From positions 10,192,501 through 10,256,500 of the forward strand of contig BSBN01000293.1 in the NCBI GenBank assembly GCA_027924645.1: a stretch of 64,000 nt of DNA, in the 5' to 3' direction. Below are positions 21,484 to 34,192 of this stretch, piece by piece. A program made the translations under genes and the position numbers. Each line of letters begins with the position of its first letter. Position 1 is the first letter of the stretch. This DNA is from Cunninghamia lanceolata. Taxonomy: Eukaryota; Streptophyta; Pinopsida; Cupressales; Cupressaceae. The notes beneath the pieces were generated by a model, which saw only the letters and a list, made by a program, of their open reading frames with translations, searched no databases and was not told the DNA's origin.

Positions 21484-22209
21484 TTACCGGATGTTTTCTA
21501 AGTCTGTTTCTCCCATTCTTAGGTTGAAAATTTCTCTATCTAGATCCGGAGCTTTCACTTTATCATATCCAAGACCATGCTTGTCATCGGCCCTTTTATG
21601 TCCTTCAAGTAGTGCTTCAAGTTTTGTTGAACTTATCTTGAACTTCTCCTTGTATTCATTTGCAATATCTAGGTCATGTCTAAAAATGACTATTTGCCTT
21701 TCAAGTCCTCTCTCATTGTCTCTACTTTCTTGTAGATCAGACTCTAGATGGCTAGCTATTACATCTAATCTGCAACATTCTTTAGATATTTCTTTTAGTT
21801 TTTGTTTCAGATCTTCTTCAATTTTCATCTTATCTTCACTTTATTTGGTTTGCATCATCACCTTAGATTCCATTTCAATTTTCAGAACAATGACTTCTTT
21901 TGAGAGCTTTTCACATTCTTTTGTTTTTTCTTTCAAAGCTTCATTCAAGTCAGTTTCTTCAAGTAAATCGGATAACTGCAGAAGTAGCTCCTTTTTTCTT
22001 TGCATAGATTTCTTTAATTTATCTTTTAGCATTTCAATGGTGTCATCAGCATCTTTAAGTTCACCTCTTAGATTATTAATTTCTATTCTAAATTGAGCAA
22101 GTTCTTCTAGGGCTGATTGAAGATCTCTTAATGAACCCATTTGAAACTTCTTCCAAGATCTTTTCCTTAAGTTGTTAGGCTTCTCTAAGGATCCTTTCTC
22201 TAATACCAA
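21484..22209 (-). pseudogene. Retroelement gag, coiled-coil region
   Basis: Two minus-strand frames (22209-21841 and 21828-21484) interrupted by a stop near 21840. They read as a long coiled coil (LRDLQSALEELAQFRIEI, KDADDTIEMLKDKLKKS, ELSKE-type heptads) ending with a DDKHGLGYD motif typical of the region before the knuckles in large plant copia Gag proteins. The frame opens almost directly at the primer binding site, so the N-terminal Gag (UBN2-like) half is absent: an internal deletion removed it. Confidence 0.75.
22193..22208 (-). other. Primer binding site (initiator-Met tRNA type)
   Basis: Minus strand TGGTATTAGAG follows the LTR end by two bases. The plant consensus is TGGTATCAGAG, so there is one mismatch. 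Confidence 0.8.
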
Positions 22210-22210
22210 T

Positions 22211-23408
<1,198 letters not shown>

Positions 23409-23524
23409 ATTATAGAAGTTTGTGGGTCAAGGGATACCCATATAATGGAGGACAAAGTTAAGCTTATGGGTCTGAAATCCTTTCTTCACTATTGCATCAC
23501 CTCTTCAAAATTTGAAACCCTAAG

Positions 23525-23842
23525 ATGGAGGTGGCAGTCATGGAGGTGTCGAGGACATGCAATTTTATTGATAGACACAACCATGACTATGGCAGTTTTG
23601 GTGACTTCTTAAAATTGTATGTGGATATCATAGGCCATAAAATGTCTATGAATTTGGTGGCTCACAATTCTCTACAAGTGGCATTGGTAAAGAAGACACA
23701 AGAGGTAGTTTCTAACTATGATAGAAAAAGACCCCTCAAAGATATTTGTAAGTTGTTTGGAAAAAATGAATTGAAAATTGTTAGAAATGAAGGTGCAAAC
23801 CACACAATGAAATCTGATTCAAACCTTATTTATGTGCTTTAA
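23525..23842 (+). other. Unrecognised 105-codon open frame
   Basis: An open frame from ATG 23525 to TAA at 23840-23842 next to the 5' LTR. The predicted protein is hydrophilic with no recognisable motif; a fragment of an older element or a chance frame are both possible. Confidence 0.2.
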
Positions 23843-23869
23843 ACAATGTAGAATCAATGGAGGTTGCAA

Positions 23870-24420
23870 TAGAAATTATTAAAACCCATTACACAGAAAT
23901 AACATGCATCAAGAACCAAACACATAACATAGTATGTAACATGGAGAAAACCCTTTCAGGTAAAAAACTCCACCAAGAAAAGAGGCTCTAAGTTGTATTA
24001 TCTTCAAATATGAGATTACAATACATGCACTTCCTCTATTCTCTAGTCTTCAATCCAGTGCCACCTGTTACTCTCAACTCTGATAAAAACATAGAATAAA
24101 TATCCTTAAAAAAGGGGTTGCCTTCTAGGGCAAGATAACTAACATAATACCAATCATCAGATCTATGAGGTCTAATGATGAATGGTCCAGATTTACAATG
24201 ATAAAATATAAAATAAAATGCGATTTTGAGGGCGTTGCCCCTGAACCTCCATCGGGGCACTTGGCCCCCAGAACCCCTGCCTAGGGGATGATCCCCCCAG
24301 ACCCCTTGCAAGGTGAAAACCCCCTTGTGATCCCCTGTCATGGGTGAGTTAGTGTTGAGGAACGGATATAAACATCTAGCTAAAACAAGACCGCTGCTAG
24401 TGAAACCTTTCATCCCTTAT
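23870..24420 (-). mobile_element. LTR-like remnant with GC-rich GGGGCAACGCCC block
   Basis: On the minus strand, sequence such as GTTTTCTCCATGTTACATAC and GGTGGAGTTTTTTACC is in the style of plant copia LTR R/U5 regions. Upstream (24225-24335) lies a GC-rich run of GGGG/CCCC clusters including CAGGGGCAACGCCCTC, the same motif as in the solo LTR at 61838. Ends not defined. Confidence 0.35.
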
Positions 24421-25068
24421 GGGTAATTTACAAATAGTACTAGGAGTAATTAATTACATAGGATTTACAAGGTTGATGGCACCTTAATCCTAACAAAAAT
24501 TAATGCATTGCTAAAAGAGTGCCTAGAACTATTCATGAAAGGAGTATTGTTTAAAAATTTTGAAGAATACAAAAGACACCTATCAAGGCACCCAAATCTT
24601 TTCTCTACATAGTAGTATTTGAAGGAAATGGGAAGAGGTTTCATTTTCTTGCAATCTTCATAATTGATCTGTAACAAAAACCATGTATACTCCCATTGAG
24701 GGATGTTTTTTGAAAATATAATATATGGGGGTTGCCCCCATGGCAACAACTTGCCTATCAAAAAGAAATGGCATTTCCAAATGACTTCATTTGATCCCCC
24801 AAAAGGTGAAGTAAAACTTTTTTGTTAGCATTTTGATAGGTGCAGAGGAGAGTCCATTAAAGGTTTGATTTAAGCATAGGGTTTCTATCCAAGGGGATTT
24901 GATCTAACCCCCTTTAATAAAACCCCCTTAGATGGAACCTCTCAAAGATTAAATCATTAATTTTAGAAAAAATATATATATGATTTTAGGCAAATTTGGT
25001 TTGTCCCACAAGTTCACATGCTCCTACTTTCTCTTCTCAAGGAAATAATGGTGGGGCATCTTTTCACC
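24421..25068. other. Stretch without recognised gene
   Basis: No supportable gene. It contains further small GGGGTTGCCCCCATGGC-type inverted motifs (24725-24745) and AT-rich sequence. Confidence 0.3.
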
Positions 25069-25073
25069 ACATC

Positions 25074-27710
25074 TGTAACATCCCGCTACGTAACCCTGAA
25101 GGGTAAGAGCCAAAAGGGGACAAAAAAAAAATTTTTGACATAAGTAAACAACATACACAGATTCATCTGTCAATTCGATAGATTGATACCATTTATTTTA
25201 AACACCAAAGAAAATGTTCCTAATCCCATCTGATAAAAACATGAATCCATAAGCATAAAATATAGGTAGATCCGATACCCACATCAAAATCTGTAAAGAA
25301 ATAAAGGAACATCACATTTCTTCTCATTAATTACAATGATTACAACTTCTCTTCTAAGAGAGTTCAATTACATAACTGCATATACAATTACAATGATATA
25401 TTCCAAAATATGATACAAGTACTAGATAGTTACAATAGTAGAATGAAGTAATTGAAGGAGAGATTATCTCCAACTGGTGCTCCAAACCCTGTTCGTCGAT
25501 CCCCCAATGGTGGTGGAAATGCCTCCCAACTATGTGGACTCCCAAGAGACCACCCCACCATGCTTGGAGATAGTCACAAGGCCCAAACGGATGAACAACA
25601 AGGCGATACAGGATGGCTACCACACACATCAGACACAAAGCAGATACAGAGAACAATGCATACAATCAAAGTCATAATATAGGTGTACTCATCTAAATCA
25701 TAAGTCGGGTACTACTCATGACCACTAAGGTGCTAGATACTAGAGTGTAATCATATGGAGTGTCATCATATGTGCTCGAAGGGATGGCACACACGGAAAC
25801 AAGTACCTCTCATACAGACGAGGAGACTCAATCATGCCTGAATCTACACCCCGCAAATGGATGACTCAACGCCCCGCAGATGGATAGGCTTTCTCATTGC
25901 ATCCTTAGCCTTTACAAGTGCTCAAGGCCATGCACGAGGTCTAACTATCTTATTAGTATTTTTACCCCAATGTTTTTGTTTTAGTTATCACTACCCAAAC
26001 TCTAGTGGACAATGTAATTTGTTGAAAATGGTCTTCTGCCAGTTAGGTCAGTTGTGTAATAACTCCAGTGACCCCAATTTGGTCACGATTCACAAAAGGT
26101 ATACACAGATAAAATAAAAATATGCTAAATGGCATTGCAAGCCTTCACACAGCCTAATTTTTACATATTGACTGCCATATTTAATATAACAAAATAAATT
26201 GTTAAAAAACTTACAAAATGGAAATTGTAAGTTTCCTTCCTACAACAATTCCCTTAGATCCCTGAGTTGCATGACAATTTTCTTAATAAGAGATTTGTGA
26301 CCAAATCAATGCACATACACAGATTGATATTTCTAAGGTATTTCAGTGTCATAACATTCTTTAACTTAAAAATTACAATTTCCACAACGTTGGCCGTTTA
26401 GCAGAAAATGACTGTGACCAAACAAAAACACTCAATTTTCTTAAGAAGAGTTGTAATGAAAAATCTATCAAAGAAATAATCGTATAACAACAGGTTTCAT
26501 GGGACTAAGATCTCTCCAATCTCTATCATACATCCCAATCTTGTATGGCTACCTCATTCTATTCTCTAAAAGATCGACCCACTTGTTTGCCTAATAGATT
26601 AACTCAGAAAACATATGATCTTTCTTTGGAAACCCTTTTTATCAAATGAAAACATGAAATCTCTATAGGTTTAAGAGAAATAATCCTAGGAAGGAAGCGT
26701 TGTAAAAAAATCTTGCATTCAAATAAACTTTCTGGCACAAATTTTATGCAGTAGGGTTTCATTTTATTTTTGTTTTTTTCTGTGGTAAAAGGAATTGCAG
26801 CAACCATGCTTAGTTTTGTGCTAGAAAAATAGACAACTAAAGTTTTTGTGGATTTAAGGAAATTGTAGCATCATATTTTAGATTTTTACAAAGGCAGTAA
26901 TGGGTTTCAGTTTTCTTGTGCTCAATGAAAACACTGCAAACATTTGTAGTTGTTGTGCTGGAAACATAAAAAAATAGAGAATAGAGGTAAATACCTCTTA
27001 CCCAGACACACTCCCTTTAGCACACCTCAGGTCTCCAATTTGATATGCTTGCCTTCTCTTCGTAAACTGTTTCTTCAAATCCCTAATCTGCCCGTCCCTC
27101 TATTCTTTTCTCCTTTTTTTGTTCTACCTTTTCTTTTATCTTAAAACCTCCCTTTCAACTTGCCTCAAACTTTGCAATATGATCGCTTACCTCCGAAAAA
27201 TCTATCCCCCGTCTTTTTTTATGTGTTCACTCTATTATATTTTTTTGTTCATAAATGCCTCTTTACCCAAAAGAAAATGCATTGACTCCCCCTGAAGATA
27301 AAATATTTTCCTCCCTTATCTTCTCTGCAATCATTCACTTCTAGAAGCCCTTAATTTTTCACCTAAAAACTCCATAAGACTTAACCTCCTATGCTTCTTT
27401 TGCCAATGATAACATTTCACCCACTACTGAGATATTTCTCTCCTTAATAAACACTCTCTGACACCTCCACATGCCACGACCCATTCTACAGATATTTTCC
27501 TCCAGCATTAAATTCCCTTTAGATTTTTCTTAAATTCCCTTCAGATTTTTCTGCAGCTATAAACTCCCTCACCAATTTATTTTGCAGCTATAAACTCCCT
27601 CACCAACTTCTCAACGGGGTCATCGCATGGCATGGGATGGAGTTGAAATAAAATATTATAAAAAATTGACTTTGTTGACTCTTATGCAGCAAGGGGCGGT
27701 GGTTGTTACA
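25074..27710. mobile_element. Solo LTR, 2,637 bp, with perfect target duplication
   Basis: The element starts TGTAACATCCCG and ends GGTGGTTGTTACA, so both ends carry the inverted repeat TGTAACA/TGTTACA. It is flanked by an exact 5-bp direct repeat ACATC at 25069-25073 and 27711-27715. No internal domain or second LTR is present, as expected after LTR-LTR recombination. The ends are of a common plant LTR type; orientation is not clear. It sits ~1.1 kb upstream of the mannanase start codon, so it could bring regulatory sequence to that gene (inference). Confidence 0.8.
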
Positions 27711-27715
27711 ACATC

Positions 27716-28717
27716 TTTCAAACCAATTAATCACAAAGGTATGTACACTTTAGGTATATATTTCTTACTCAACCTCACATTTACATCTCACTATCCATTT
27801 TTCATACTTGTTATTTTTAATTTCAAATGTACATGTTCATAATTTTTTTAGTCACAATTTTCATCTCCCCAATTTATGTGCACCCCTTTGTAGTACACAC
27901 TTGTAATTAAGGAGGAATGCTATCTACTCATTATACTTTTGATTTTATGCACAAATTTCAAAGTAGGACACACACATATGCTTCAACAACTTAGACTTTT
28001 TAAATTTAAAAAATGATATCCTTTTTATTACAAATTATTAATTTTTCTATGTATTTCTACTTTGGCATGTATGAACACATACTAAAAACAAGGGGAAAAT
28101 GTAAAGCAAACAAGTGCATAACATAATACTTTTCTGCTTTAGTAAAGCACCACTTTAGGTTGTTACATTGGATAAATGATTTGACTATTTTGTTCACTCA
28201 CTAACCCAAGACTGAATCTATCACTCAGACCTGACACTTTACCATATTAAAAACCCTATTGATCACTCAGAACTGAATTAAGTATAATTAATTGATTTTT
28301 AAGTTTTGCGTGGAGGTGTAGGATTACTTAGCTTGTAATCATGGTTAAAGTCTACTATCACTGAACAAAATGTAGACAAACAAAAGCTTCATAGCTAAAA
28401 TATAAAATGACACCCACAAGATAAGATAGCTTAAAATTCAAGCGAAGCCTTAAAGGTATTTGGTCTTTCCAGAAATTGTTCATTTATTTTGTATTTAGTT
28501 CATTTGAAATGTCATTATACACCGGAAAAGTGCCATTTGCGTAGTTTGTGAATTAAGAAAAAATCCATAGAGAAATCTTAACAAAACAAAATGCTATCTC
28601 GTCACAACTTTTTGTTCTCTTTTCCTCTGCTTTTTAAATCTATCCTTCCATCTATTTGCAATGCCACGTAGTTTGCTTCGAAGCAAAAACTCATTCCTAA
28701 TCTTGGTCTTAAATCTT
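27716..28717. other. 5' flanking region of the mannanase gene
   Basis: Unique-looking AT-rich sequence between the solo LTR and the TATA box. No gene seen. No specific regulatory motif can be assigned with confidence. Confidence 0.4.
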
Positions 28718-28725
28718 TATATAAT
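28718..28725 (+). promoter_or_regulatory. TATA box of the mannanase gene
   Basis: TATATAAT lies 69 bases before the start codon, which leaves a 5' UTR of about 40 bases if initiation is ~30 bases downstream. Confidence 0.6.
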
Positions 28726-28793
28726 GCTACTCTGATGACAAAATGAATATATGAAATCAGACTTACAGAGCCTGATAACCAAGAGAAAAAGCC

Positions 28794-31700
28794 ATGCAAA
28801 GAAGAATAGTTGTATGGATACAATGCTTGTTGGTGATTTTATCTTGCTTCCAAGTGGACAGTAGCTCATATAATGTCATCAGGTGGGATGAAGAACATAG
28901 GCAGGACTTGGAAGAAGATGACAGCCAGGGAGATTACTGGAGTTTTGTGCAAACAAAAGGCACACAGTTTGTGGTGAATGGTTTGCCATTTTATATTAAT
29001 GGATTCAACACATATTGGCTCATGTTGCTTGCTGTGGATCCTTCAACCAAAGCCAAAATCAGTGAAGTATTTCAGCAGGCAGCTTCTGTTGGACTTACAG
29101 TGGGAAGGACTTGGGCTTTCAATGATGGGGGATGGAGAGCTCTCCAGAAGTCCCCTGGTGTTTATGATGAAGATGTCTTCAAGGTGAATATTCGAATCAT
29201 AGATATACATAACCACAGATTCTAATACATATACACTTACCATATGTTTGGTTTTTCAGGCCTTAGACTTTGTAATCAGTGAGGCCCAGAAGAATAACAT
29301 TAGGCTTATCCTGAGTTTATCCAATAATTGGGATGGATTTGGAGGAAAATCACAGTATGTGAAATGGGGAGTTAGTGCAGGTTTAAAATTAAATTCTGAT
29401 GACGCCTTCTTTTCACATGCCACTCTCAAGACCTACTTCAAAGACCACATCAAGGTGCACATAATACAGCCTATAATTTACAATGTAGAAAATATTATTT
29501 ATTCTTCATACTTTTTATATTTTGTAAGGAGTTTTTAGTTTCTAATATGTAACTATATCTTGTGATTGATATATCCTCCCGTGAATTTAATATTTCAGAA
29601 AGTTCTAACAAGAGTTAACACAATCAGCAATATTGCATATAAAGATGATCCAACTATATTTTCCTGGGAGCTAATGAATGAACCTCGCTGCACCTCTGAT
29701 CCGTCTGGTGACATACTACAGGTACTTGAATTCTCTCAAACTTGCTTGGAGCCACCATATATTACTAATGTTGGCAATGAACAACTTCCCACCATACAAA
29801 TAATTAAATCCAAATCCGTGTGGATTTAATTTGTCTTTTGTGTTGTTCTCTCTGGTGTAATAATTTTATGATAAGAAAATTAAGTTTATATTAGAAAATA
29901 GTTGTGGACTCAGAGCATGTTAGTTATTATGAGTGCACACTTTATACCACTTCTATGTTCCACCCACATCCTTGGCCAGGAAGATAAGGTAGGAAAACAA
30001 CATAACAATGCAAATTTTGTCAATCATTCTAACATGGAATTTTCTTTTCTTTTAATTTTTTATTAGGTAATAGTACGCACTGGTTCACTCTTGTGACATG
30101 CCAGATATTACTTTTGAGTATACCAAAAAATTAAAAAAATGTTATGAGATAATTTACAAGGATTCACTTATGTAGTTTTGAGTTAATTTTCTTTAATCTA
30201 AATTTCATGAGTTGCATTTTAGAAGAACTCATTTTTCATGATTATGATTTTTTTATAAATGATTTACTGTATAGTTTTTGAGTGAATCTTCATGGACCCA
30301 TGTTTCATGAGTAATGGTTCAGAAAATCCCATCTCTCATGACCATGAATTTCCCCATGAATGGTCCATTCATAACTCATATTTTGTGAGTAGTGGTTAGA
30401 AGAATCCATCTCTCAAGACCATGAAACTTCATAAAAGGTTTAGTTAGAACTTGTTGCATCTATGTGATGCTCAAAGGAGTGAAGAACCAGGACTTCCTGG
30501 GAGGTGTACTTTTCCCCTCCACAATCAAGCTCACTTAGTTTGTCACTCCATTTGCAAAACCTTCAACAAAAGTTGTGCCATACAAACTATTCATTATAAA
30601 ACTCCTAGTTCATTCACCTTAGAGATGGGTGACTTCTAGGTAAATCCCAATAGAAAATACCACTTTAAAATAAATTGTTATTTACAGTTTTTAATACATT
30701 AGTGAAAATAAGGCTAGTCGTCTTTAAAAAATCCAATTGGGTGATGGTAATTTTTTTAAAATAAGGGAAACTGTTCACAATTTTTCAGCACTCTTTCCAA
30801 ATTGTTTTGATTAGCGAGTCAGTATAGTTTTTCCAAATGTCTGTATGATGGTAGGTAATAAGGAGACACCTTTTAAAGTAGCTTTGCTTGGTTACACTCT
30901 TTGTACTTTACCACTCCCTTTGGCAGCATTTCATCATAAGGAGATGTTAGAATAATTTCTCTCTCATGTCTATTTTTGAAACCTTATACTGGGGACAACA
31001 GGAATGGATACAGGAGATGGTTGTTTATGTGAAATCAATAGACAGAAGACACCTATTGGAGATTGGGTTAGAAGGATTCTTTGGACCTTCAAGTCCTGAC
31101 AAAGATGGATTTAACCCCAGCACTTATGCTACACAAGTAGGGACAGATTTCATAAGAAACCACCAAGCTCTTGGCATTGACTTTGCCACCGTACATATTT
31201 ATCCAGATACCTGGTAAGCAAACACGTCAACATATTTTTCTATACGATAAGATTTTTTAACTGGCTGTTTAATTGTTTTTTTTTTTTTTTAATTTTCTCT
31301 GATCTCTTGTTCTGGATTGCATGTAGGATCTCACAAGCAATTTCTCCATCTCACCTCACCTTTGTTGATACCTGGATTAAAGCACATATTCGAGACTGTG
31401 ACAAGATCCTGAACATGCCTGTTTTATTTACTGAATTTGGGACATCAAGCAGAGATCCAGGGTACAATACCAGTTACAGAGAGACCTTCATACAGACTGT
31501 TTATGACAACATCTTATCATCAGCCAAGAATGGAGGAGCTGGAGCAGGGAGCCTGATTTGGCAGCTATTTCCAGATGGGGTGGATTACATGGCAGATGGG
31601 TATGAAGTGGTACTTTCAAAAAGCCCCTCGACGGCCAAAATCATACAAGGGCAGTCAGTCAGCTTGCGCGGTAATTTTAGATTGAGAATTCCTAATTGTT

Positions 31701-31871
31701 TAATTTTAAGGGAATTTTTTTTATTTGTTTGAATTTGTAGATGATAGGGGAATGATCTTGAGACCTCAAAAATGGTGTGCATTCTATGTCATGTTGCTCT
31801 TACAAAAGTTATTTCAAAGCAAGATTGAATACAATGGGCTCCCATCACACAAACTTACGCAATTCTCTTAA
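28794..31871 (+). CDS. Mannan endo-1,4-beta-mannosidase (GH5 family), six exons
   Basis: Hydrolyses internal beta-1,4-mannosyl links in (galacto/gluco)mannan of the plant cell wall (EC 3.2.1.78 family function). Exons: 28794-29183, 29260-29454, 29599-29721, 31002-31213, 31327-31670, 31741-31871; all introns are GT-AG and the sum is 1,395 bases, giving 464 residues in one frame without stops. Residues ~1-24 form a hydrophobic signal peptide ([14 protein letters not shown]), so the enzyme is secreted. GH5 landmarks are present: [32 protein letters not shown] with the acid/base Glu ~223, [15 protein letters not shown] with the nucleophile Glu ~343, and [10 protein letters not shown]. Plant family members are usually 400-450 residues, so it is full length with a slightly long C-terminal tail. 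Exon 6 is the least certain, but its frame closes properly. No isozyme number can be assigned. Confidence 0.93.
30180..30440. repeat. Imperfect tandem repeat in mannanase intron 3
   Basis: Three to four units of ~65-80 bases containing CATGAGT, a GAAGAA/CAGAAAA segment, TCTCATGACCATGAA and CATGAATGG-like words. They lie within the 1,280-base third intron. Confidence 0.5.
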
Positions 31872-32577
31872 AAAGTGTTTTTAGTCAATATTGTTGGTCC
31901 CTTCATGCTTAGATATATTCGTGAGATAGTTCAATTTATTTTGTCATAATTTAGATCGAGTGAATAGGTAGTGGATGGAGTGTGTTACCATCATACATTA
32001 CAAACAAGATAAGCTTAAAACAACAATATATTTGGCTTGGGAATGAAAAGAAGAAGCATGCCTCATTTTACATGAACCTCGTCCAAGCTCAATATCTATC
32101 TAGTCCAAGTATACATGTCCCAAAAGTATTTACGTACACCAAGCATTTGTTCTCCAAAGATGGTAATGTTTTATGTATTCTTTGGAAGAAGAGACAAATG
32201 ACACATTTCCAAACATGAGGCACCTTGCATGAAACATAGAAGTGGTAGGAACAATTGTCTTGATATGTATTTTGTGTTTGCAAATGATAGCAAGCCTTGG
32301 TGGATATGAGGTTAGTGATCATCTCCTCTCATTTATGTTGATAATGCCATTGTAATGAATGGATTTATAGCAAAGCATTTGATGGATAACAAAATGGAGT
32401 GTTCTATTAAATGTCATATAAGAGAAGCAATAAGGATTGTACATGGAATTGAAAAGAGAATCTCTTTCTATCTGTCTATGTGTATATATATTATTTCTAT
32501 CTTTGTGCCTTGAGCTCTTTCTATATTTTTTTTCCTCTCTATCTAATTATCTCTCTATTTAACCCTATCTCTTTCTC
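31872..32577. other. 3' flank of mannanase gene and pyrimidine-rich tract
   Basis: No gene recognised. 32455-32577 is a CT-rich tract (TCTCTCTATTT, CTCTTTCTCTG) that forms the insertion site of the LTR element starting at 32578. Similar CT-rich sequence occurs at 57280-57400 on the other side of that element. Confidence 0.4.
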
Positions 32578-33689
32578 TGATGCAGATTGAAGACCGAGAA
32601 ACCCCAATGGAGTTGTCAATCTTCGGAGCCTTCAAAAATAAAATACAAATCCACACACAATAAAGGCAAAATTCAAGTAACTACAACCCAAATTCATTTG
32701 CCAATGATACACAAATGATGTTTCAGCTTTACTCAATTTCAAATGTTCACACAAATAAATAACAATTTGTAGGAGAACAAAATTACTTATATTGTTCAAA
32801 AATAGTTTTCTCAAGGGTCAATGCAAAAAGTTGGATCCACTTTTTGGCCAAAAAGTGGAAGTGATTTCCCTAATTTTCAGAATTTGTCACATTTGACCTT
32901 AAATTTTGAAACACTTAGATATGAAATCTTTAAAAAAGTCACTAAATATAAAATGTAGTACTCGGAGTCTAGTTTCTAAATATGTAATTTATTTCAATAC
33001 CTAGATGATACAAATTAATTTTCAATAGACATTTCTAAAAAACACTATTTAAATGTCATTTTTTTTAACTATACCATACACGTGTATGGCCAACATAATT
33101 TGACCTAAATAAAATTATTTTTCAAAATTCTTTTGGGAAAAGATGTGTAGTATAGTGAAGTTTGATGAGGATATTTTTTTTATATTTTTTTTCCAACTAA
33201 TTTTTTTTATTAATTTTATATTAGGCCTAATTGCTACTTTTGAAAAACCCTCGTGTACAACCAATATAATTTGAGAAAAAAAAGTCATATTTTTTTTTTT
33301 TCATTGTGTAAAGAATGATATGTAGATTGATGACATAATTTTTTTTTTAAATTAAAAGTTAAAAGTTATTAAAAAAATACAAACACTTGACATTTCAAGT
33401 TTTTGGACCAGTTTGCACATAAATTAAATAATAAATATAAAAACATGTCCAATAAAAAAAATTACATATTTAAAAACTAGACACTGTCATCTGTAATGGG
33501 TTTTGATTTTTAAAAAAATTTAGAAAAAAATGTCCTCAACCATATAGGTAAACTCGGTCTTTCTTTTTGTTGTGTACTTAGAAAAAAACTTGCAGGTCCA
33601 AGGCTCAAGGTCGGCCAACCATGCCTATCCCAAGCCTAAAACCCAAGCAAAGGGAAGGGAAAAGGTGGCCGGTGGTTTCAAAATTCATA

Positions 33690-33810
33690 GAACGAGTACG
33701 CGTTATATAACGGATACCCGTTTATAAAAAAATGGGTACCCATTAAATAACAAGTACCCATTATATTTAACAATGGGTACCCATTTTATAACGGGTGCCC
33801 ATTTCTATTA
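33690..33810. repeat. Left GGGTACCC palindrome cluster
   Basis: Exact AATGGGTACCCATT at 33731-33744 and 33772-33785, plus variants ATACCCGTTTAT, AAGTACCCATTAT and ACGGGTGCCCATTT within 120 bases, ~0.9 kb inside the left TIR. Confidence 0.75.
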
Positions 33811-34192
33811 TATCCATTATTTCTCATATCAGGGAAAAACGTACAATCACTGTATCCCTGCAACTTGCAAATCTGATTAGTACGGCCTGACAACGACAAT
33901 TTCTGCATCTTTTTACTTATAGGTGTCTTGTGGAATCTTTTGATAGGTCATATTCTATTTAGATTTTGAAAAGAATCAATCATATGAACAATTCTGAAGT
34001 GAAATCAAGTCAATGAGCTATTTTCAAGAGGAATAAAGAAAAAAGGTTTTTATTTTTACATCTACTTTTTACTTTAAAATCTATGGAACAAAGGATCTAC
34101 ATCTAATTCTACTTCAAAATTTCAAAGAAGTACATCATTTATGAAATTGGATTAAGTATCAATTGTTATTTTATCAAGAGGGTTTGGTAATC

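Noticed and set aside
22193..22208. tRNA gene fragment
   Set aside because: Only the tRNA 3'-end complement is present and it lies exactly at the LTR edge, so it is a primer binding site.
29722..31001. Extra exons inside the long mannanase intron 3 (for example 30451-30639)
   Set aside because: Exon 3 to exon 4 joins the conserved LQ/EWIQEM step in frame, and frames inside the intron show no GH5 similarity.
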